This document shows positions 19,877 to 31,656 of a DNA stretch of 64,000 nt, piece after piece. Location of the stretch: contig NZ_BCRD01000002.1 of assembly GCF_001552415.1 (NCBI RefSeq), positions 545,741-609,740 on the forward strand, given 5' to 3'. The DNA is from Corynebacterium xerosis NBRC 16721 = ATCC 373. GTDB lineage: Bacteria; Actinomycetota; Actinomycetes; Mycobacteriales; Mycobacteriaceae. A program made the translations under genes and the position numbers. The notes beneath the pieces are model-generated. The model made no database searches, had not been told where the DNA came from, and worked only from the letters and a program-made list of their open reading frames with translations. How positions within the stretch are numbered: the stretch's first letter is position 1; every line of letters begins with the position of its first letter.

Positions 19877-21126
19877 GCCTGTCGCCCGACGAGGTCAGGG
19901 CGCTGCTGGCCGACCCCGATCTGGCCGCGGCGGCATCCGGCCTCGAGCTTTCCGACGCCACCCTCCTTTCGGACCTGGCCCACCTGAAGGCCTCGGCGGG
20001 GGAGATGGCCCGGGCGGTCGTCGAGCTGGAACGCGCCCGGCGCTCGGTGGCGGGCAAGCTTCCGGAAGGCTGGCTGCTCGACTCCGATTCGGCCCAGCAG
20101 GCGACGCATCAGGTGGTCGCCGCCGCCCGTGCGCAGCGGCTGGCGGCTGCGGTGGGCGATGGCGTCGCGCCGGGCGTCCATGACGTGACCTGTTCCATCG
20201 GGGCGGAGATCGCGGCGCTGGCGGGCGGGGATTTCCCGGTGCTGGGCACGGACCTCGATCCCGCCCGCGCGCTGATGGCCCGCCACAACGCGCCGGGGGC
20301 CCACATCGCCGTCGCCGATGCGCTGTCCCCGGTCAGCGAGGGGTTGATCATCGTCGCCGATCCTGCGCGCCGGGCCGGCGGCCGCCGCATCCCGCGCCCG
20401 GAGGATCTGCTGCCCCCGTTGCCGGACCTCATCGACGCGTGGCGCGGGCCCGCCTCACGTGTCGCCCACGAGATGGCCATCAAGTGCGCGCCCGGCATCG
20501 ACTATTCGGAGTGGGAGGGCGAAGCCGCCATCACCTCCGTGGACGGTGGCGTGAAGGAGGCCTGCCTGTACACGCCGGGACTGGCGGCGGGGTCGGTTGC
20601 GGGACACGGGGGCGTCGTCAAGCGCAGTGCGCAGGTGTTGCGGACCCGGGGCGGCGAGGTGAAGCGGGAGCTTTACGACGACGGCCTGCCCGACGACTGC
20701 GGGGTCGGCGAACCCGGCCGTTTCATCATCGACCCGGATGGGGCGGTGGTGCGCGCCGGGCTGGTGCGGCACTACGCGGCGGCGCACGGGCTGTGGCAGC
20801 TCGACGAGCGGATCGCGCATCTGACCGGCGATGCCATCCCGGCGGGGGCGTCGGGATTCGAGGTGCTGGAGCAGGTGCCGCTGAAGAAGGTGCGGCAGGC
20901 GCTGGCGGCGAGGGAGTGCACGGCCGTCGAGATTCTGGTGCGCGGCGTCGACGCCAACCCCGACGCGCTGCGCAGGCAGTGGAAGCTCGGCGGCGGGAAG
21001 AAGGCCGGGAAGGGTGGGAAGGTCGGGAACAGCGGTGGCGCATCACTGGGCGTCGTGGTGACAAGGATCGGGGTGAGCGCGACCGCTTTTGTATGCCGGC
21101 AGAGGCAATGGGGACCGGGTGCATGA
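19873..21126 (+). CDS. Class I SAM-dependent methyltransferase, THUMP-like
   Basis: A 417-residue protein with an N-terminal helical region (1-95), a Rossmann core (VHDVTCSIGAEIAALA about 105, LGTDLDPARALMARHN, then VADPARRAGGRR) and a C-terminal domain with QVPLKKVRQALAAREC. The DPARR motif replaces the NPPY loop, as in the actinobacterial THUMP-like methyltransferases of unknown substrate. It starts at GTG 19873 inside the Nudix gene end. The last 60 residues (GGGKKAGKGGK onward) are basic and low complexity, and may be an extension past the conserved end. Confidence 0.8.
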   Translation: MSLSPDEVRALLADPDLAAAASGLELSDATLLSDLAHLKASAGEMARAVVELERARRSVAGKLPEGWLLDSDSAQQATHQVVAAARAQRLAAAVGDGVAPGVHDVTCSIGAEIAALAGGDFPVLGTDLDPARALMARHNAPGAHIAVADALSPVSEGLIIVADPARRAGGRRIPRPEDLLPPLPDLIDAWRGPASRVAHEMAIKCAPGIDYSEWEGEAAITSVDGGVKEACLYTPGLAAGSVAGHGGVVKRSAQVLRTRGGEVKRELYDDGLPDDCGVGEPGRFIIDPDGAVVRAGLVRHYAAAHGLWQLDERIAHLTGDAIPAGASGFEVLEQVPLKKVRQALAARECTAVEILVRGVDANPDALRRQWKLGGGKKAGKGGKVGNSGGASLGVVVTRIGVSATAFVCRQRQWGPGA

Positions 21127-21201
21127 GGTGCGGGGGCACCCGACATGCGCCTTTGCCACCCTGCGTTAATGCTGGCTAACTCAACTAGAAACGAAAAAAT
21201 A

Positions 21202-21230
21202 TCGACATTGTTACGTGGATCACCTACAGT
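21202..21230 (+). promoter_or_regulatory. Candidate promoter of etfBA with TCGACATTG repeats
   Basis: TCGACA (21202-21207), 17-nt spacer and TACAGT (21225-21230) form a plausible promoter 157 nt before etfB. TCGACATTG occurs at 21202-21210 and again at 21231-21239, with a shorter TCGACA at 21252. The repeats flank the -10 and could be regulator binding sites. Confidence 0.5.
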
Positions 21231-21386
21231 TCGACATTGACTCTGTTACCTTCGACACAGAGGACGCGGCAGTGGGCCGAGGTCACGCGAACACCGTTTC
21301 GGGTGTGAACGAGACCCCGGCACGGCCGCGCCGGACAAACTGAAAAGCACGTACACAGTCACTCAACCAGTAAGGACGACAGACAC

Positions 21387-22172
21387 ATGCCGAACATCGT
21401 GGTTCTGGTCAAGCAGGTCCCGGACACCTGGTCCGAGCGCAAGCTCTCCGACGACGACTTCACGCTCGACCGCGAGAGCGCCGACGCCGTGCTCGACGAG
21501 ATCAACGAGAACGCCGTCGAGGCCGCCCTGAAGCTGAAGGAAGAGCACGGCGGCAACGTCACCGTCGCCACCATCGGCCCGGAGCGCGCCGTGGAGGCCC
21601 TGCGCAAGGCCCTGTCCATGGGCGCCGACGACGCCGTGATCCTGTCCGACGACGCGCTCGCCGGCTCCGACGCCGTGCAGACCGCGTGGGCCCTGTCCAC
21701 CGTCATCGACGCCATCGGCGACGTCGACGTGATCATCACGGGCAACGCCTCCACCGACGGCGGCACGGGCACCGTCCCCGCCGTGCTCGGCGTGTACCGC
21801 GGCCTGCCGGTCCTCACCCACATGCGCTCCGTCGCCATCGACGGCTCGACCGTCACCGGCGAGCGCGAGACCGAGGACGGCGTCCACCAGCTCAAGGCGA
21901 ACCTCCCGGCCATCGTGTCGGTGACCGAGAAGGCCAACGAGCCGCGCTTCGCCTCCTTCAAGGGCATCATGGCCGCGAAGAAGAAGCCGGTCCGCGAGCT
22001 GACCCTGGCCGACGTCGCCGCCGAGGCCGAGCAGGTCGGCCTGGAGAACGCCGCGACCTCCGTCACCGCCGCCACCCCGAAGCCGCCGAAGTCCGCGGGC
22101 GAGCGCATCAACGACGAGGGCGACGCCGGCGTGAAGCTGGCCGAGTTCCTCAAGTCGCAGAAGTTCATCTAA
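21387..22172 (+). CDS. etfB: Electron transfer flavoprotein subunit beta
   Basis: Partner of EtfA in the FAD/AMP-containing dimer that passes electrons from acyl-CoA and other dehydrogenases to the respiratory chain. The 261 residues begin NIVVLVKQVPDTWSERKL and carry the AMP-binding loop GNASTDGGTGTVPAVLG around residue 120, plus the C-terminal recognition segment IMAAKKKPVRELTLADV. ATG 21387 is preceded by AGTAAGGACGAC. A 157-nt leader separates it from the likely promoter. Confidence 0.96.
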   Translation: MPNIVVLVKQVPDTWSERKLSDDDFTLDRESADAVLDEINENAVEAALKLKEEHGGNVTVATIGPERAVEALRKALSMGADDAVILSDDALAGSDAVQTAWALSTVIDAIGDVDVIITGNASTDGGTGTVPAVLGVYRGLPVLTHMRSVAIDGSTVTGERETEDGVHQLKANLPAIVSVTEKANEPRFASFKGIMAAKKKPVRELTLADVAAEAEQVGLENAATSVTAATPKPPKSAGERINDEGDAGVKLAEFLKSQKFI

Positions 22173-22221
22173 AGCGTCCATCGCGAACACCGCACGAACG
22201 AACAGCAGGAGAAGAATCACC

Positions 22222-23172
22222 ATGACCGACGTCCTCGTTCTCGTCGACCACACCGATGGCGAGCTGAAGAACACCACCGCCGAGCTGCTCACCGCCGCCC
22301 GTGCCTTCGGCACCCCCGCGGCCGTGGTCGTCGGCAAGCCCGGCACCGCCGAGAGCTTCGCCGAGACCCTGGGCAAGTACGGCGCCGGCGAGATCCTCGC
22401 CGCCGAGTCCGATGAGGCCGGCAAGCACCTGATCACCCCCGAGGTCAACGTCCTCGTGGGCCTGGCCTCCGAGCGCCAGGTGCCGGTCCTCGTCGCCGCC
22501 TCCGCCGCCGGCAAGGAGATCGCCGGCCGCGTCGCCGCCCTGACCGGCTCGGGCGTCCTGTCCGATGTCGTGGAGATCAAGGACGACCGTTCCGCGGTCT
22601 ACTCGATCTTCGGCGGCGAGTTCATCGTCGAGGGCGCCGGCTACGGCGCCTCCCCGGCGTACTCGCTGCGCCCCGGCTCCGTCGACCCGGTGGAGAACGC
22701 CGCGTCGCCGTCCGTCACCGCCGTGGAGTTCCCGGCCGCCGACGAGACCTCGGTGGAGATCGTGTCCTTCACCCCGGCCGAGGGCGGCGACCGCCCCGAG
22801 CTGACCGAGGCCAAGATCGTCGTCTCCGGTGGCCGCGGCGTCGCGTCCGCCGAGGGCTTCGCCGACGTCGTCGAGCCGATGGCCGACGCCCTCGGTGCCG
22901 CGGTCGGCGCTTCCCGCGCCGCCGTCGACGCCGACTACTACCCGGGCCAGTTCCAGGTCGGCCAGACCGGCAAGACGGTGTCCCCGGACCTGTACGTGGC
23001 CCTGGGCATCTCCGGCGCCATCCAGCACAAGGCCGGCATGCAGACGTCCAAGACCGTCGTCGCCGTGAACAAGGACGAGGAGGCGCCGATCTTCGAGATC
23101 GCCGACTTCGGCGTCGTCGGCGACCTGTTCAAGGTCGCGCCGCAGGCCACCGAGGAGATCAAGAAGGCGTAA
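22222..23172 (+). CDS. etfA: Electron transfer flavoprotein subunit alpha
   Basis: FAD-binding subunit of ETF. It has 316 residues. The N-terminal domain ([20 protein letters not shown]) is followed by the C-terminal FAD domain with [48 protein letters not shown] and [20 protein letters not shown], all classic EtfA motifs. It starts 49 nt after etfB with AGCAGGAGAAG upstream and ends before a hairpin terminator. Confidence 0.96.
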   Translation: MTDVLVLVDHTDGELKNTTAELLTAARAFGTPAAVVVGKPGTAESFAETLGKYGAGEILAAESDEAGKHLITPEVNVLVGLASERQVPVLVAASAAGKEIAGRVAALTGSGVLSDVVEIKDDRSAVYSIFGGEFIVEGAGYGASPAYSLRPGSVDPVENAASPSVTAVEFPAADETSVEIVSFTPAEGGDRPELTEAKIVVSGGRGVASAEGFADVVEPMADALGAAVGASRAAVDADYYPGQFQVGQTGKTVSPDLYVALGISGAIQHKAGMQTSKTVVAVNKDEEAPIFEIADFGVVGDLFKVAPQATEEIKKA

Positions 23173-23187
23173 GTCTTCCGGTCATCC

Positions 23188-23230
23188 CGCCGAAGGGGCC
23201 GTCCGCATCTCGCGGGCGGCCCCTTCGGCG
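23188..23230 (+). terminator. Hairpin behind etfBA
   Basis: CGCCGAAGGGGCC (from 23188) pairs with GGCCCCTTCGGCG (to 23230), enclosing a second GC-rich inner stem. No T-run follows, so efficiency is uncertain. Confidence 0.7.
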
Positions 23231-23255
23231 TACCCGCCGCGCTAGTCTGTCGGGG

Positions 23256-24455
23256 ATGTCCAGCACCAGTACCGCCACCCGCCCCGCCGCCGGCGCCCGC
23301 CACCACCTCGACCACGCGGCCACGTCACCGCTGCGTCCCGAGGCCCGCGACGCGATGGTCGCGGCCCTCGGCGCCGGCAACCCCAACTCGCAGTACGCGG
23401 AGGGGCGCGCCGCGCGGAAGATCCTGGAGGACGCCCGCGAGTCCCTCGCGGCCGACCTCGGCGCCGAGCCGATCGAGGTCATCTTCACCTCAGGCGGCAC
23501 GGAGGCGGACAATCTCGGGGTGCGCGGCCCGTACCTGGCATCGATGAAGGAGGCCCGTGGCGCTCCCGGCACGGTCGTGACCACTCCGGTCGAGCACGAC
23601 GCGATCCGCAAGGCCGTCGCGCATCTGGCCGCCCACCACGGCGCGCAGGTCATCGAGGCCCCCGTCGACGCGTCCGGCCGCGTCCTGGTGGGGCGTCTCC
23701 GGGAGCTTTGCGACGGTCCCGCCGCCCCGCATCGGGTCTGGACCTGCCAGTGGGCGAACAACGAGACCGGCGCCATCCAGCCGATCGGCGGGTTCATCGC
23801 CGCGGCCGGCGACCACGGCGCACCCGTCCACGTGGACGCGGTGCAGGCCATCGGGCACCTGCCCATCGACTTCCACGCGACGGGGGCGGCCACGCTGGCG
23901 GCGTCGGCCCACAAATTCGGTGGCCCCCGCGGCATCGGTGCTCTGCTGGTGCGCCGCGACGCGAGGGTGACGCCCCTCAACGCCGGTGGGGGACAGGAGA
24001 GGGGCCTGCGCTCCGGCACGCCCGACGTCGCCGCAGCCGCCGGAATGGCGGCCGCGCTGCGCGCCGCGACGGCGGCGATGGAGGAGGAACGCCGGGCGGT
24101 CGCAATGCTGCGGGACCGTCTGTTGGCCGGCGTGCGGGACATCGACGGCGTCGTGGTGCACACCAGCGAGCCGGCGCTGCCCGGCCACGTGCACGTCAGC
24201 GTGGGCGGCGCCGAGGGCGACAGCTTGATCATGCTGCTCGACGCCGCGGGGATCTCCGCGGCGACCGGCTCGGCGTGCGCCGCCGGAGTCAACCGCGCCA
24301 GCCACGTGCTGGCGGCGATGGGCATCGACGCCGCGACCTCCCGCGGGGCGCTGCGGCTGACGCTGGGCTGGGACTCCACCGCCGCCGACGTCGATGCGGT
24401 CCTGGCCGTGCTGGGTGATACCGTCGCACGGGCGCGCGCGGCGGGAATGGCCTGA
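23256..24455 (+). CDS. Cysteine desulfurase (IscS/NifS family)
   Basis: PLP enzyme that removes sulfur from cysteine. The 399 residues include the PLP lysine in [11 protein letters not shown] (about 225), the early [14 protein letters not shown] motif and the sulfur-accepting cysteine in [10 protein letters not shown] (about 345). The adjacent mnmA needs persulfide sulfur for tRNA thiolation, so this enzyme is its probable donor; the same pair occurs in M. tuberculosis (Rv3025c/Rv3024c). TAGTCT (23243-23248) ends 7 nt before ATG 23256, suggesting a leaderless start. Confidence 0.93.
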   Translation: MSSTSTATRPAAGARHHLDHAATSPLRPEARDAMVAALGAGNPNSQYAEGRAARKILEDARESLAADLGAEPIEVIFTSGGTEADNLGVRGPYLASMKEARGAPGTVVTTPVEHDAIRKAVAHLAAHHGAQVIEAPVDASGRVLVGRLRELCDGPAAPHRVWTCQWANNETGAIQPIGGFIAAAGDHGAPVHVDAVQAIGHLPIDFHATGAATLAASAHKFGGPRGIGALLVRRDARVTPLNAGGGQERGLRSGTPDVAAAAGMAAALRAATAAMEEERRAVAMLRDRLLAGVRDIDGVVVHTSEPALPGHVHVSVGGAEGDSLIMLLDAAGISAATGSACAAGVNRASHVLAAMGIDAATSRGALRLTLGWDSTAADVDAVLAVLGDTVARARAAGMA

Positions 24456-24501
24456 CCGCGCGAGGCGTTTGACCGGTAGGGACACACGGGAGGTACGGCG
24501 G

Positions 24502-25638
24502 ATGCGGGTGTTGGCGGCGATGAGCGGCGGCGTGGATTCGGCGGTCGCGGCGGCGCGGCTGGTCGACGCCGGCCATGACGTCGTCGGCGTGCACCTGGCG
24601 CTGGCCGAGGACCCCGTCACCCTGCGCGCCGGCGCCCGCGGATGCTGCTCGCTGGAGGACTCCGGCGACGCCCGCCGCGTCGCCGACCTGCTGGGCATCC
24701 CGTTTTACGTGTGGGACTTCTCCGAGCGGTTCCGCGCCGAGGTCGTCGACGACTTCATCGACTCCTACGCCCGCGGCGAGACCCCCAACCCGTGCCTGCG
24801 CTGCAACGAGCGCATCAAGTTCCAGGCGCTGCTGGAGCGCGGCCTGGCTCTCGGCTTCGACGCCGTGGCCACGGGCCACTACGCGCTCGTCGACGATGAT
24901 GGCCGTCTGCGCCGGGCCGGCGACCAGGCCAAGGACCAGTCCTACGTGCTCGGCGTCCTCGATCGCCGCCAGCTGGCCCATTCGCTGTTCCCCATCGGGG
25001 ACACCGAAAAGCCGCAGATCCGGGCCGAGGCCGCCGCGCGCGGCATCACCATCGCCAACAAGCCGGATTCCACCGACATCTGCTTCATCCCCGACGGCGA
25101 CACCCAGGCGTTCCTGGGCCGCCACATCCCGCGCCGGCCGGGCGCGATCGTCGACGGGGCGACGGGGCGGACCCTGGCCGAGCACGACGGCGTCGACGCC
25201 TTCACCATCGGCCAGCGCAAGGGCCTCGGGCTGCCGGGGCCCGCGCCCGACGGAAAGCCCCGCTACGTCACGGGCATGGACGTGTCCACGGGCACAGTGA
25301 CCGTCGGCGCGCGGGCGGACCTCGACGTCGGGGTCCTCCACGTCGACCGCGCGGTCTGGCTCGACGGCACCGGCGAGGACACCGGCACGGCCCAGCCGCC
25401 CGCCTCCTTCTCCGCCGAGGTGCAGGTGCGCGCCCACGGCCGCCCCGTCCCGTGCACCGTGGCGTGGACCGCGCCGGTCGATGCGGGGACCGGCGTCGGC
25501 GGTGCATTCACGTGCACCCTGAGCGAGCCGCTCAGCGGCGTCGCCCCCGGCCAGGCCGCGGTGCTGTACCGGCCGGATGCCGACGGCGACGTCGTCCTCG
25601 GCTCCGGCACCATCACGTCGACGGAACCGGCGCGATGA
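24502..25638 (+). CDS. mnmA: tRNA-specific 2-thiouridylase MnmA
   Basis: Adds the 2-thio group to uridine 34 of Lys, Glu and Gln tRNAs. The 378 residues begin with the P-loop-like [12 protein letters not shown]. The two catalytic cysteines are in [14 protein letters not shown] (about 100) and [11 protein letters not shown] (about 195); [16 protein letters not shown] follows. ATG 24502 has GGGAGG at a proper distance. The stop overlaps the start of the next gene (ATGA). Confidence 0.95.
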   Translation: MRVLAAMSGGVDSAVAAARLVDAGHDVVGVHLALAEDPVTLRAGARGCCSLEDSGDARRVADLLGIPFYVWDFSERFRAEVVDDFIDSYARGETPNPCLRCNERIKFQALLERGLALGFDAVATGHYALVDDDGRLRRAGDQAKDQSYVLGVLDRRQLAHSLFPIGDTEKPQIRAEAAARGITIANKPDSTDICFIPDGDTQAFLGRHIPRRPGAIVDGATGRTLAEHDGVDAFTIGQRKGLGLPGPAPDGKPRYVTGMDVSTGTVTVGARADLDVGVLHVDRAVWLDGTGEDTGTAQPPASFSAEVQVRAHGRPVPCTVAWTAPVDAGTGVGGAFTCTLSEPLSGVAPGQAAVLYRPDADGDVVLGSGTITSTEPAR

Positions 25639-26675
25639 CCGCCTTCCACGGCCTGGGCCCGCTGCCGGGCACCGACATCCGGGCCACGGCGGAGGTGCTG
25701 GCCGGAGAGGCCGGGGACGCCCCGCACCTGCCGATCCTCGCCGACCGCGGCATCGGCGCCGACCCCATCGGCCGCACCGCCGCCATCTGCGCCGACCTGG
25801 ACCTCGACGCGGGGCCGCGGTCCTGGCGCGTGGCGGACAAGGGCGGACGCGCGGAATCCATCGCCGCCGATCACCTGCAGCGCGACCTCGACGTCTGCGA
25901 GGAATTCTGGGGGAGCGCGCCGGAGAAGATCATCGTGCCCGTCACGGGCCCCTGGACCCTGGCGGCGTCGATCGAACTGCCCGGCGGGCACCGCATGCTC
26001 ACGGACCATGGCGCCGTCGCCTACCTCGCCGCATCGCTGGCCGAGGGCCTGGCGAACCACGTCGCCGAGATCACCAGGCGTTTCGGTGCGGACGTGAGCG
26101 TCGTCATGCACGAACCCACGGCACCGCAGGTGACGGCGGGACTCGTGGAAGGGGCGGTGGCGGGGACGCTGCTGCGACCGGTGGGTTACCGCGAGCTCGC
26201 CGAGCAGTGGCGGACCATCACCGGCGCCGCCGGCCCGGACGTCGCCATGGCGGTGCCCGGGCTGGTCGCGCCCCACCCCGGCCCGACGCCGCCGTCGCTG
26301 GAGAAGGCGCTGCTGGAATCCGGGGCGCGGGCCGTCGCGATGCCCATCGGGGCGATCCGCGGCTCCGGCATGCTCGACGGCGTCGGCCGCCTGCGCGCGG
26401 CCGGGCTGGATCTGATCCTGGGCGCCGTGCCCGCGGTGCCGGAGGCCACCGACGAGCACACCGGCGCGTATCTGGAGCCTTCCGCACGCGGCATCGCGGA
26501 ACGGGTCGCCCGATTGTGGGACGAGCTGTCCTTCCCCCGCATCGACCTCGTGGACCACGTGGACGTCACCGTCGACCGTGGCATCGCCTCGGCGCCGACG
26601 GACTGGGTGGCGCCGGCCTACGCCGGCGGGCGCCGGGCCGCCGAGCTGATCTCGCGGGCGGCGGGCGACCTGTAG
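25635..26675 (+). CDS. MetE-like (UROD/cobalamin-independent methionine synthase fold) protein
   Basis: A 346-residue protein resembling the C-terminal TIM barrel of MetE and the mycobacterial hypothetical Rv3015c, which also lies near mnmA. Recognisable parts are [20 protein letters not shown] (about 95-115), [11 protein letters not shown] and the end [15 protein letters not shown]. The His-x-Cys zinc motif of active MetE is not visible, so methionine synthase activity is doubtful. Its 4-nt overlap with mnmA implies coupled translation and perhaps a sulfur-related role, which is inference. Confidence 0.72.
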   Translation: MTAFHGLGPLPGTDIRATAEVLAGEAGDAPHLPILADRGIGADPIGRTAAICADLDLDAGPRSWRVADKGGRAESIAADHLQRDLDVCEEFWGSAPEKIIVPVTGPWTLAASIELPGGHRMLTDHGAVAYLAASLAEGLANHVAEITRRFGADVSVVMHEPTAPQVTAGLVEGAVAGTLLRPVGYRELAEQWRTITGAAGPDVAMAVPGLVAPHPGPTPPSLEKALLESGARAVAMPIGAIRGSGMLDGVGRLRAAGLDLILGAVPAVPEATDEHTGAYLEPSARGIAERVARLWDELSFPRIDLVDHVDVTVDRGIASAPTDWVAPAYAGGRRAAELISRAAGDL

Positions 26676-26680
26676 CCGGA

Positions 26681-27304
26681 CTACCCGGCGGTGAGCACTT
26701 CGTCGATCATTGCGGCCGCGGCGGCCGTGTACAGGCGGATGTGCGCGGCGACGTCTTCGGGGTGGTCCGCGGCGACGAGCACGGCGGCGCTGACCAGCGA
26801 CCGCAGCGCCTCCAGGAGGTTTGCGCGGCATTCCTCCGACACGCCGGGCATGTCGGCGACGCATTCGGCCAGCACCGTCGTGGCCGTCTGGTGGCGTTCG
26901 AGCACGCGGCGGTGCGCGATCTCGTCGAGGTGCACCCGCAGCAGCTGGTGGCGCCAGCGCAGCTTGCCATCGGGGGCGCGGCGCATGTTCGACTCGACGA
27001 AAGTGAGGACGCCGGCGCGCGGGCCGGACTTCTCCAGGGCTTCCTCCACCTCGCGGCGGGTGCCGTCGGCCCACTCCGGGAAGCCGCGCATGGCGACGGC
27101 CTCGATGAGATCCTCGACGCCCGCGTAGTAGCGGTAGAGGCTGGACCGGGCGAGCCCGACTTCCTTGGCCACGTCGCCGAGCGTCAGCGGCGGGATGCCG
27201 GTGCCGTCGACGTCGCGGTGCAGCAGCTTCTCCGCGGCATCGAGGATCGCCTCGCACATGGCGGCGCGATCCCGCTGGGTGGGGCGATGGGCGGTCCTCG
27301 GCAT
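26681..27304 (-). CDS. TetR family transcriptional regulator
   Basis: A 207-residue repressor. The N-terminal helix-turn-helix is LTLGDVAKEVGLARSSLYRY (about residues 40-60), preceded by CEAILDAAEKLLH. The C-terminal part is helical and would bind an unidentified ligand. I chose ATG 27304 because GGAAGGA stands 7-10 nt upstream. It is convergent with the MetE-like gene. Its target may be itself or the upstream intergenic region; no export gene adjoins it. Confidence 0.88.
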   Translation of the reverse strand: MPRTAHRPTQRDRAAMCEAILDAAEKLLHRDVDGTGIPPLTLGDVAKEVGLARSSLYRYYAGVEDLIEAVAMRGFPEWADGTRREVEEALEKSGPRAGVLTFVESNMRRAPDGKLRWRHQLLRVHLDEIAHRRVLERHQTATTVLAECVADMPGVSEECRANLLEALRSLVSAAVLVAADHPEDVAAHIRLYTAAAAAMIDEVLTAG

Positions 27305-27623
27305 GGGGGAGTCCTTCCAGGGGACGCGGCGGGCGCGTCCGGTGGGCTTCACGGATTCGGCCCCTCCAATTTAACAATGCGGAACATCGCATGCCGAACC
27401 GCCTTTCCCCATTTTATGCGACGTCTATTGAATTAAATAAGGCAATCTGACGAAGTTTTGCCCGATCGGGCGTGCCATTTCCCCGGAAAAGTGGGTGAAT
27501 GGGGTTTTTGCGGGCTTTCGGCCCGATTCGGGTGCACTTCGCTTCCGAATTGCACGGAATTCGCCGCGGGCCGGAAGGTGCAACGCGTTGGCGCGAATCA
27601 CAGTCGCCACCCCCGGTGGGGCG
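27305..27623. other. Intergenic region, AT-richer than average
   Basis: 319 nt between the TetR start and the end of the HAD gene, both on the minus strand. It contains an A/T-rich stretch near 27370-27450 (for example TTGAATTAAATAAGG) that probably holds the TetR promoter and operator, and TGCGgaacatCGCA at about 27379 as a weak dyad. I see no convincing gene. Confidence 0.5.
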
Positions 27624-28322
27624 TCAGCGCGCCATGGATTCCAGGAGCTTGACGACGCCCGGCGTGTCGCGCAGATCCTCGATGATCGCGGTTCCGTCGG
27701 GCATGTCATCATCCGTGAAATACGGTGTGGGAAGCCGGTTCACGTTGATGAGTGCGGCGGTGAGGTCCGATGCCGTGTGGCGCCCGGTGGTCACGCCCAC
27801 GAAGCCGATCCCGCTTTCCAGCGCGGCCGCGGCGTCGGACGGGGTGTCGCCGACGGCAACGACGGGGCCGCGGCCGTCCCACTCCATCAGAGCGACGTTC
27901 ATCAAATCCGACCGGTCGATCGCATAGTCGCCGAAGGCGGAGAATCGCGGCGCCATGAATTCGGACAAATGCGCGTGCCGCAATTTCAGCCAGCCGGTTT
28001 CGGCCATGTTTCCCGACACGACGGTTTGCGAATGCCCGGCCCGCGCCAGCGCCGAGACCACGTCGCGCACACCCGGCAGCGGGAACCCGTGCCACGGGGC
28101 GACTGCGCAAGCGTCGGCGAGCTCGATGAGGAAGTCCCCGAGTTCCGGGTCGCCCGGCTGCACGCCGAGCACCGAGCCCCAGATGTCGGCGTCGGTGCGC
28201 CCGGCGAAGGTCAGGTCCGCCGGCCAGTCGATGCCGCGGGCCTTCAGCAGCCGCGCGGCTTCGTCGTGGCCGAAGCCGGCGTTGTCGATGAGGGTGAGAT
28301 CGATGTCCCAGATGACCAGCAC
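27624..28322 (-). CDS. HAD-superfamily phosphatase
   Basis: A 232-residue hydrolase of the haloacid dehalogenase family. Motif I is WDIDLTLID at residues 5-13, motif II is VVSGN (about 100), and motif IV is VAVGDTPSDAAAA (about 165). A helical cap domain lies between motifs I and II. The substrate is unknown; phosphoglycolate phosphatase-like enzymes have this shape. It starts 3 nt after the exonuclease gene and is therefore in the same operon. Confidence 0.87.
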   Translation of the reverse strand: MLVIWDIDLTLIDNAGFGHDEAARLLKARGIDWPADLTFAGRTDADIWGSVLGVQPGDPELGDFLIELADACAVAPWHGFPLPGVRDVVSALARAGHSQTVVSGNMAETGWLKLRHAHLSEFMAPRFSAFGDYAIDRSDLMNVALMEWDGRGPVVAVGDTPSDAAAALESGIGFVGVTTGRHTASDLTAALINVNRLPTPYFTDDDMPDGTAIIEDLRDTPGVVKLLESMAR

Positions 28323-28325
28323 GGC

Positions 28326-29012
28326 TCAGCCCCGGGGATCGTCGATGGGCCAGGCGGAGATGCGGAAATCCGACACGTCGCTTCCCTGCTTGACCAGGTA
28401 GTCACGTAGTCCCCGCTGGTTCTCGAAGTGCGCCACGGCCTGGTACTCCATCAGTTCGTCGCCGTCCATGGCGGCCAGCTCCGGCCAGACCTTCTTGGAC
28501 ATCATCCATGCCAGGCGCGCGGCCGCCAGCGCATCGGCGGTCGCCTCGTGCGCATTGTCCAGCCGCACGTGATAGTGCTCGCACACGTTGCCCAGCGTGC
28601 GCTTGCCCTTGCGGTACCGATCGCGGTCCCGGTCGATGACCAGGGGGTCGAAGACCAGGCCGTCGACGGTGAAGGAGGGCTCCCGGCTGCGCAGCACCGT
28701 CAGGTCGTAGGCGGCGTTGTAGGCCACCAACGTCAGGCCGTCGCGCCACGCCCGCCGGATCTCGGCGATGGTCTCGGCAAGCACTTCGTCGTGCGGCCGA
28801 CCGTGCGCGCGGGCGTGTTCCGTGGTGATGCCGTGCACCGCGGCCGCGGCCTCGGGAATTTCCACCCCCGGATCCGCGAGCAGCTCCTTCGCCTGCGGGG
28901 CGCCGCCGTCGATGCGCACCAGCGCGGACGTGACGATCCTGCATTCATGCGGGTTCGTCCCCGTCGTCTCCAGGTCGAAGGCGAACATTTTGCCCGCGTC
29001 GAAGGTGGTCAT
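28326..29012 (-). CDS. DEDDh-type 3'-5' exonuclease
   Basis: A 228-residue exonuclease of the DnaQ/RNase T superfamily. The catalytic residues are visible as FAFDLETTGTNP (residues about 11-22), VAYNAAYDLTVL (about 100-111) and HEATADALAA (about 155-164). Substrate may be DNA or RNA; proofreading as DnaQ is less likely because it is not fused and stands beside a phosphatase. TAGAGT (complement of 29019-29024) ends 6 nt before ATG 29012, suggesting leaderless transcription of the two-gene operon. Confidence 0.88.
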   Translation of the reverse strand: MTTFDAGKMFAFDLETTGTNPHECRIVTSALVRIDGGAPQAKELLADPGVEIPEAAAAVHGITTEHARAHGRPHDEVLAETIAEIRRAWRDGLTLVAYNAAYDLTVLRSREPSFTVDGLVFDPLVIDRDRDRYRKGKRTLGNVCEHYHVRLDNAHEATADALAAARLAWMMSKKVWPELAAMDGDELMEYQAVAHFENQRGLRDYLVKQGSDVSDFRISAWPIDDPRG

Positions 29013-29014
29013 GA

Positions 29015-31267
<2,253 letters not shown>

Positions 31268-31272
31268 CGGCA

Positions 31273-31656
31273 ATGGTCTTCCGGGAGGGATCGGCCGGCC
31301 GTCCCGCGGCGACAGGCTGGATCCGCGCCGATCGGACGACGCAGCCGTCGTGGGCCCTGCCCGCCGAGGCGATCATCGCGGTGCTGCCCGTGCTGGTGCC
31401 CGCGTCGAATTTCCTGCGGGGAACCATCGGTCCGACGGCGACGGGGTACGCGGTGCTGGCTGTCATCGTCGCCGTGCTGGTGGCGTTGCCGGTGTTCGGG
31501 ATTCTCCGCCAGTCGGCGATCGCCCTGGCGCTGATGTTCGCGCCCGTCGCCGCCGGCTGGCTGCTGCCCGGTGAGTTGGGGCATGCGGCGGGGAACGTCA
31601 TCGGGATCCCGTGGGCGGCGATCGCCGCGGTGAACCTGGTCAGCCTGCGTCGATGA
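31273..31656 (+). CDS. Small hypothetical membrane protein
   Basis: A 127-residue protein with about three hydrophobic helices (LPAEAIIAVLPVLVPASNFL, YAVLAVIVAVLVALPVFGIL and AIALALMFAPVAAGWLL). I do not recognise the family. It starts 5 nt after ligA, so it may be read from the same transcript, although no strong ribosome binding site is seen. Its 3' end overlaps the convergent phosphoesterase gene by 17 nt. Confidence 0.55.
   Translation: MVFREGSAGRPAATGWIRADRTTQPSWALPAEAIIAVLPVLVPASNFLRGTIGPTATGYAVLAVIVAVLVALPVFGILRQSAIALALMFAPVAAGWLLPGELGHAAGNVIGIPWAAIAAVNLVSLRR

Noticed and set aside
15790..20304. A 1504-codon open frame on the minus strand running past glgE through the antisense of the ABC, Nudix and methyltransferase genes
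   Set aside because: The glgE start at 17820 has a ribosome binding site and the conserved N-terminus; the rest is a GC-rich open frame without stop codons on the strand opposite real genes.
20670..20680. GCTTTACGACG in the methyltransferase gene (also at 13263 in the serine hydrolase gene)
   Set aside because: These are inside coding sequence (LYDD/LYDE codons) and probably coincidental matches to the dispersed motif.
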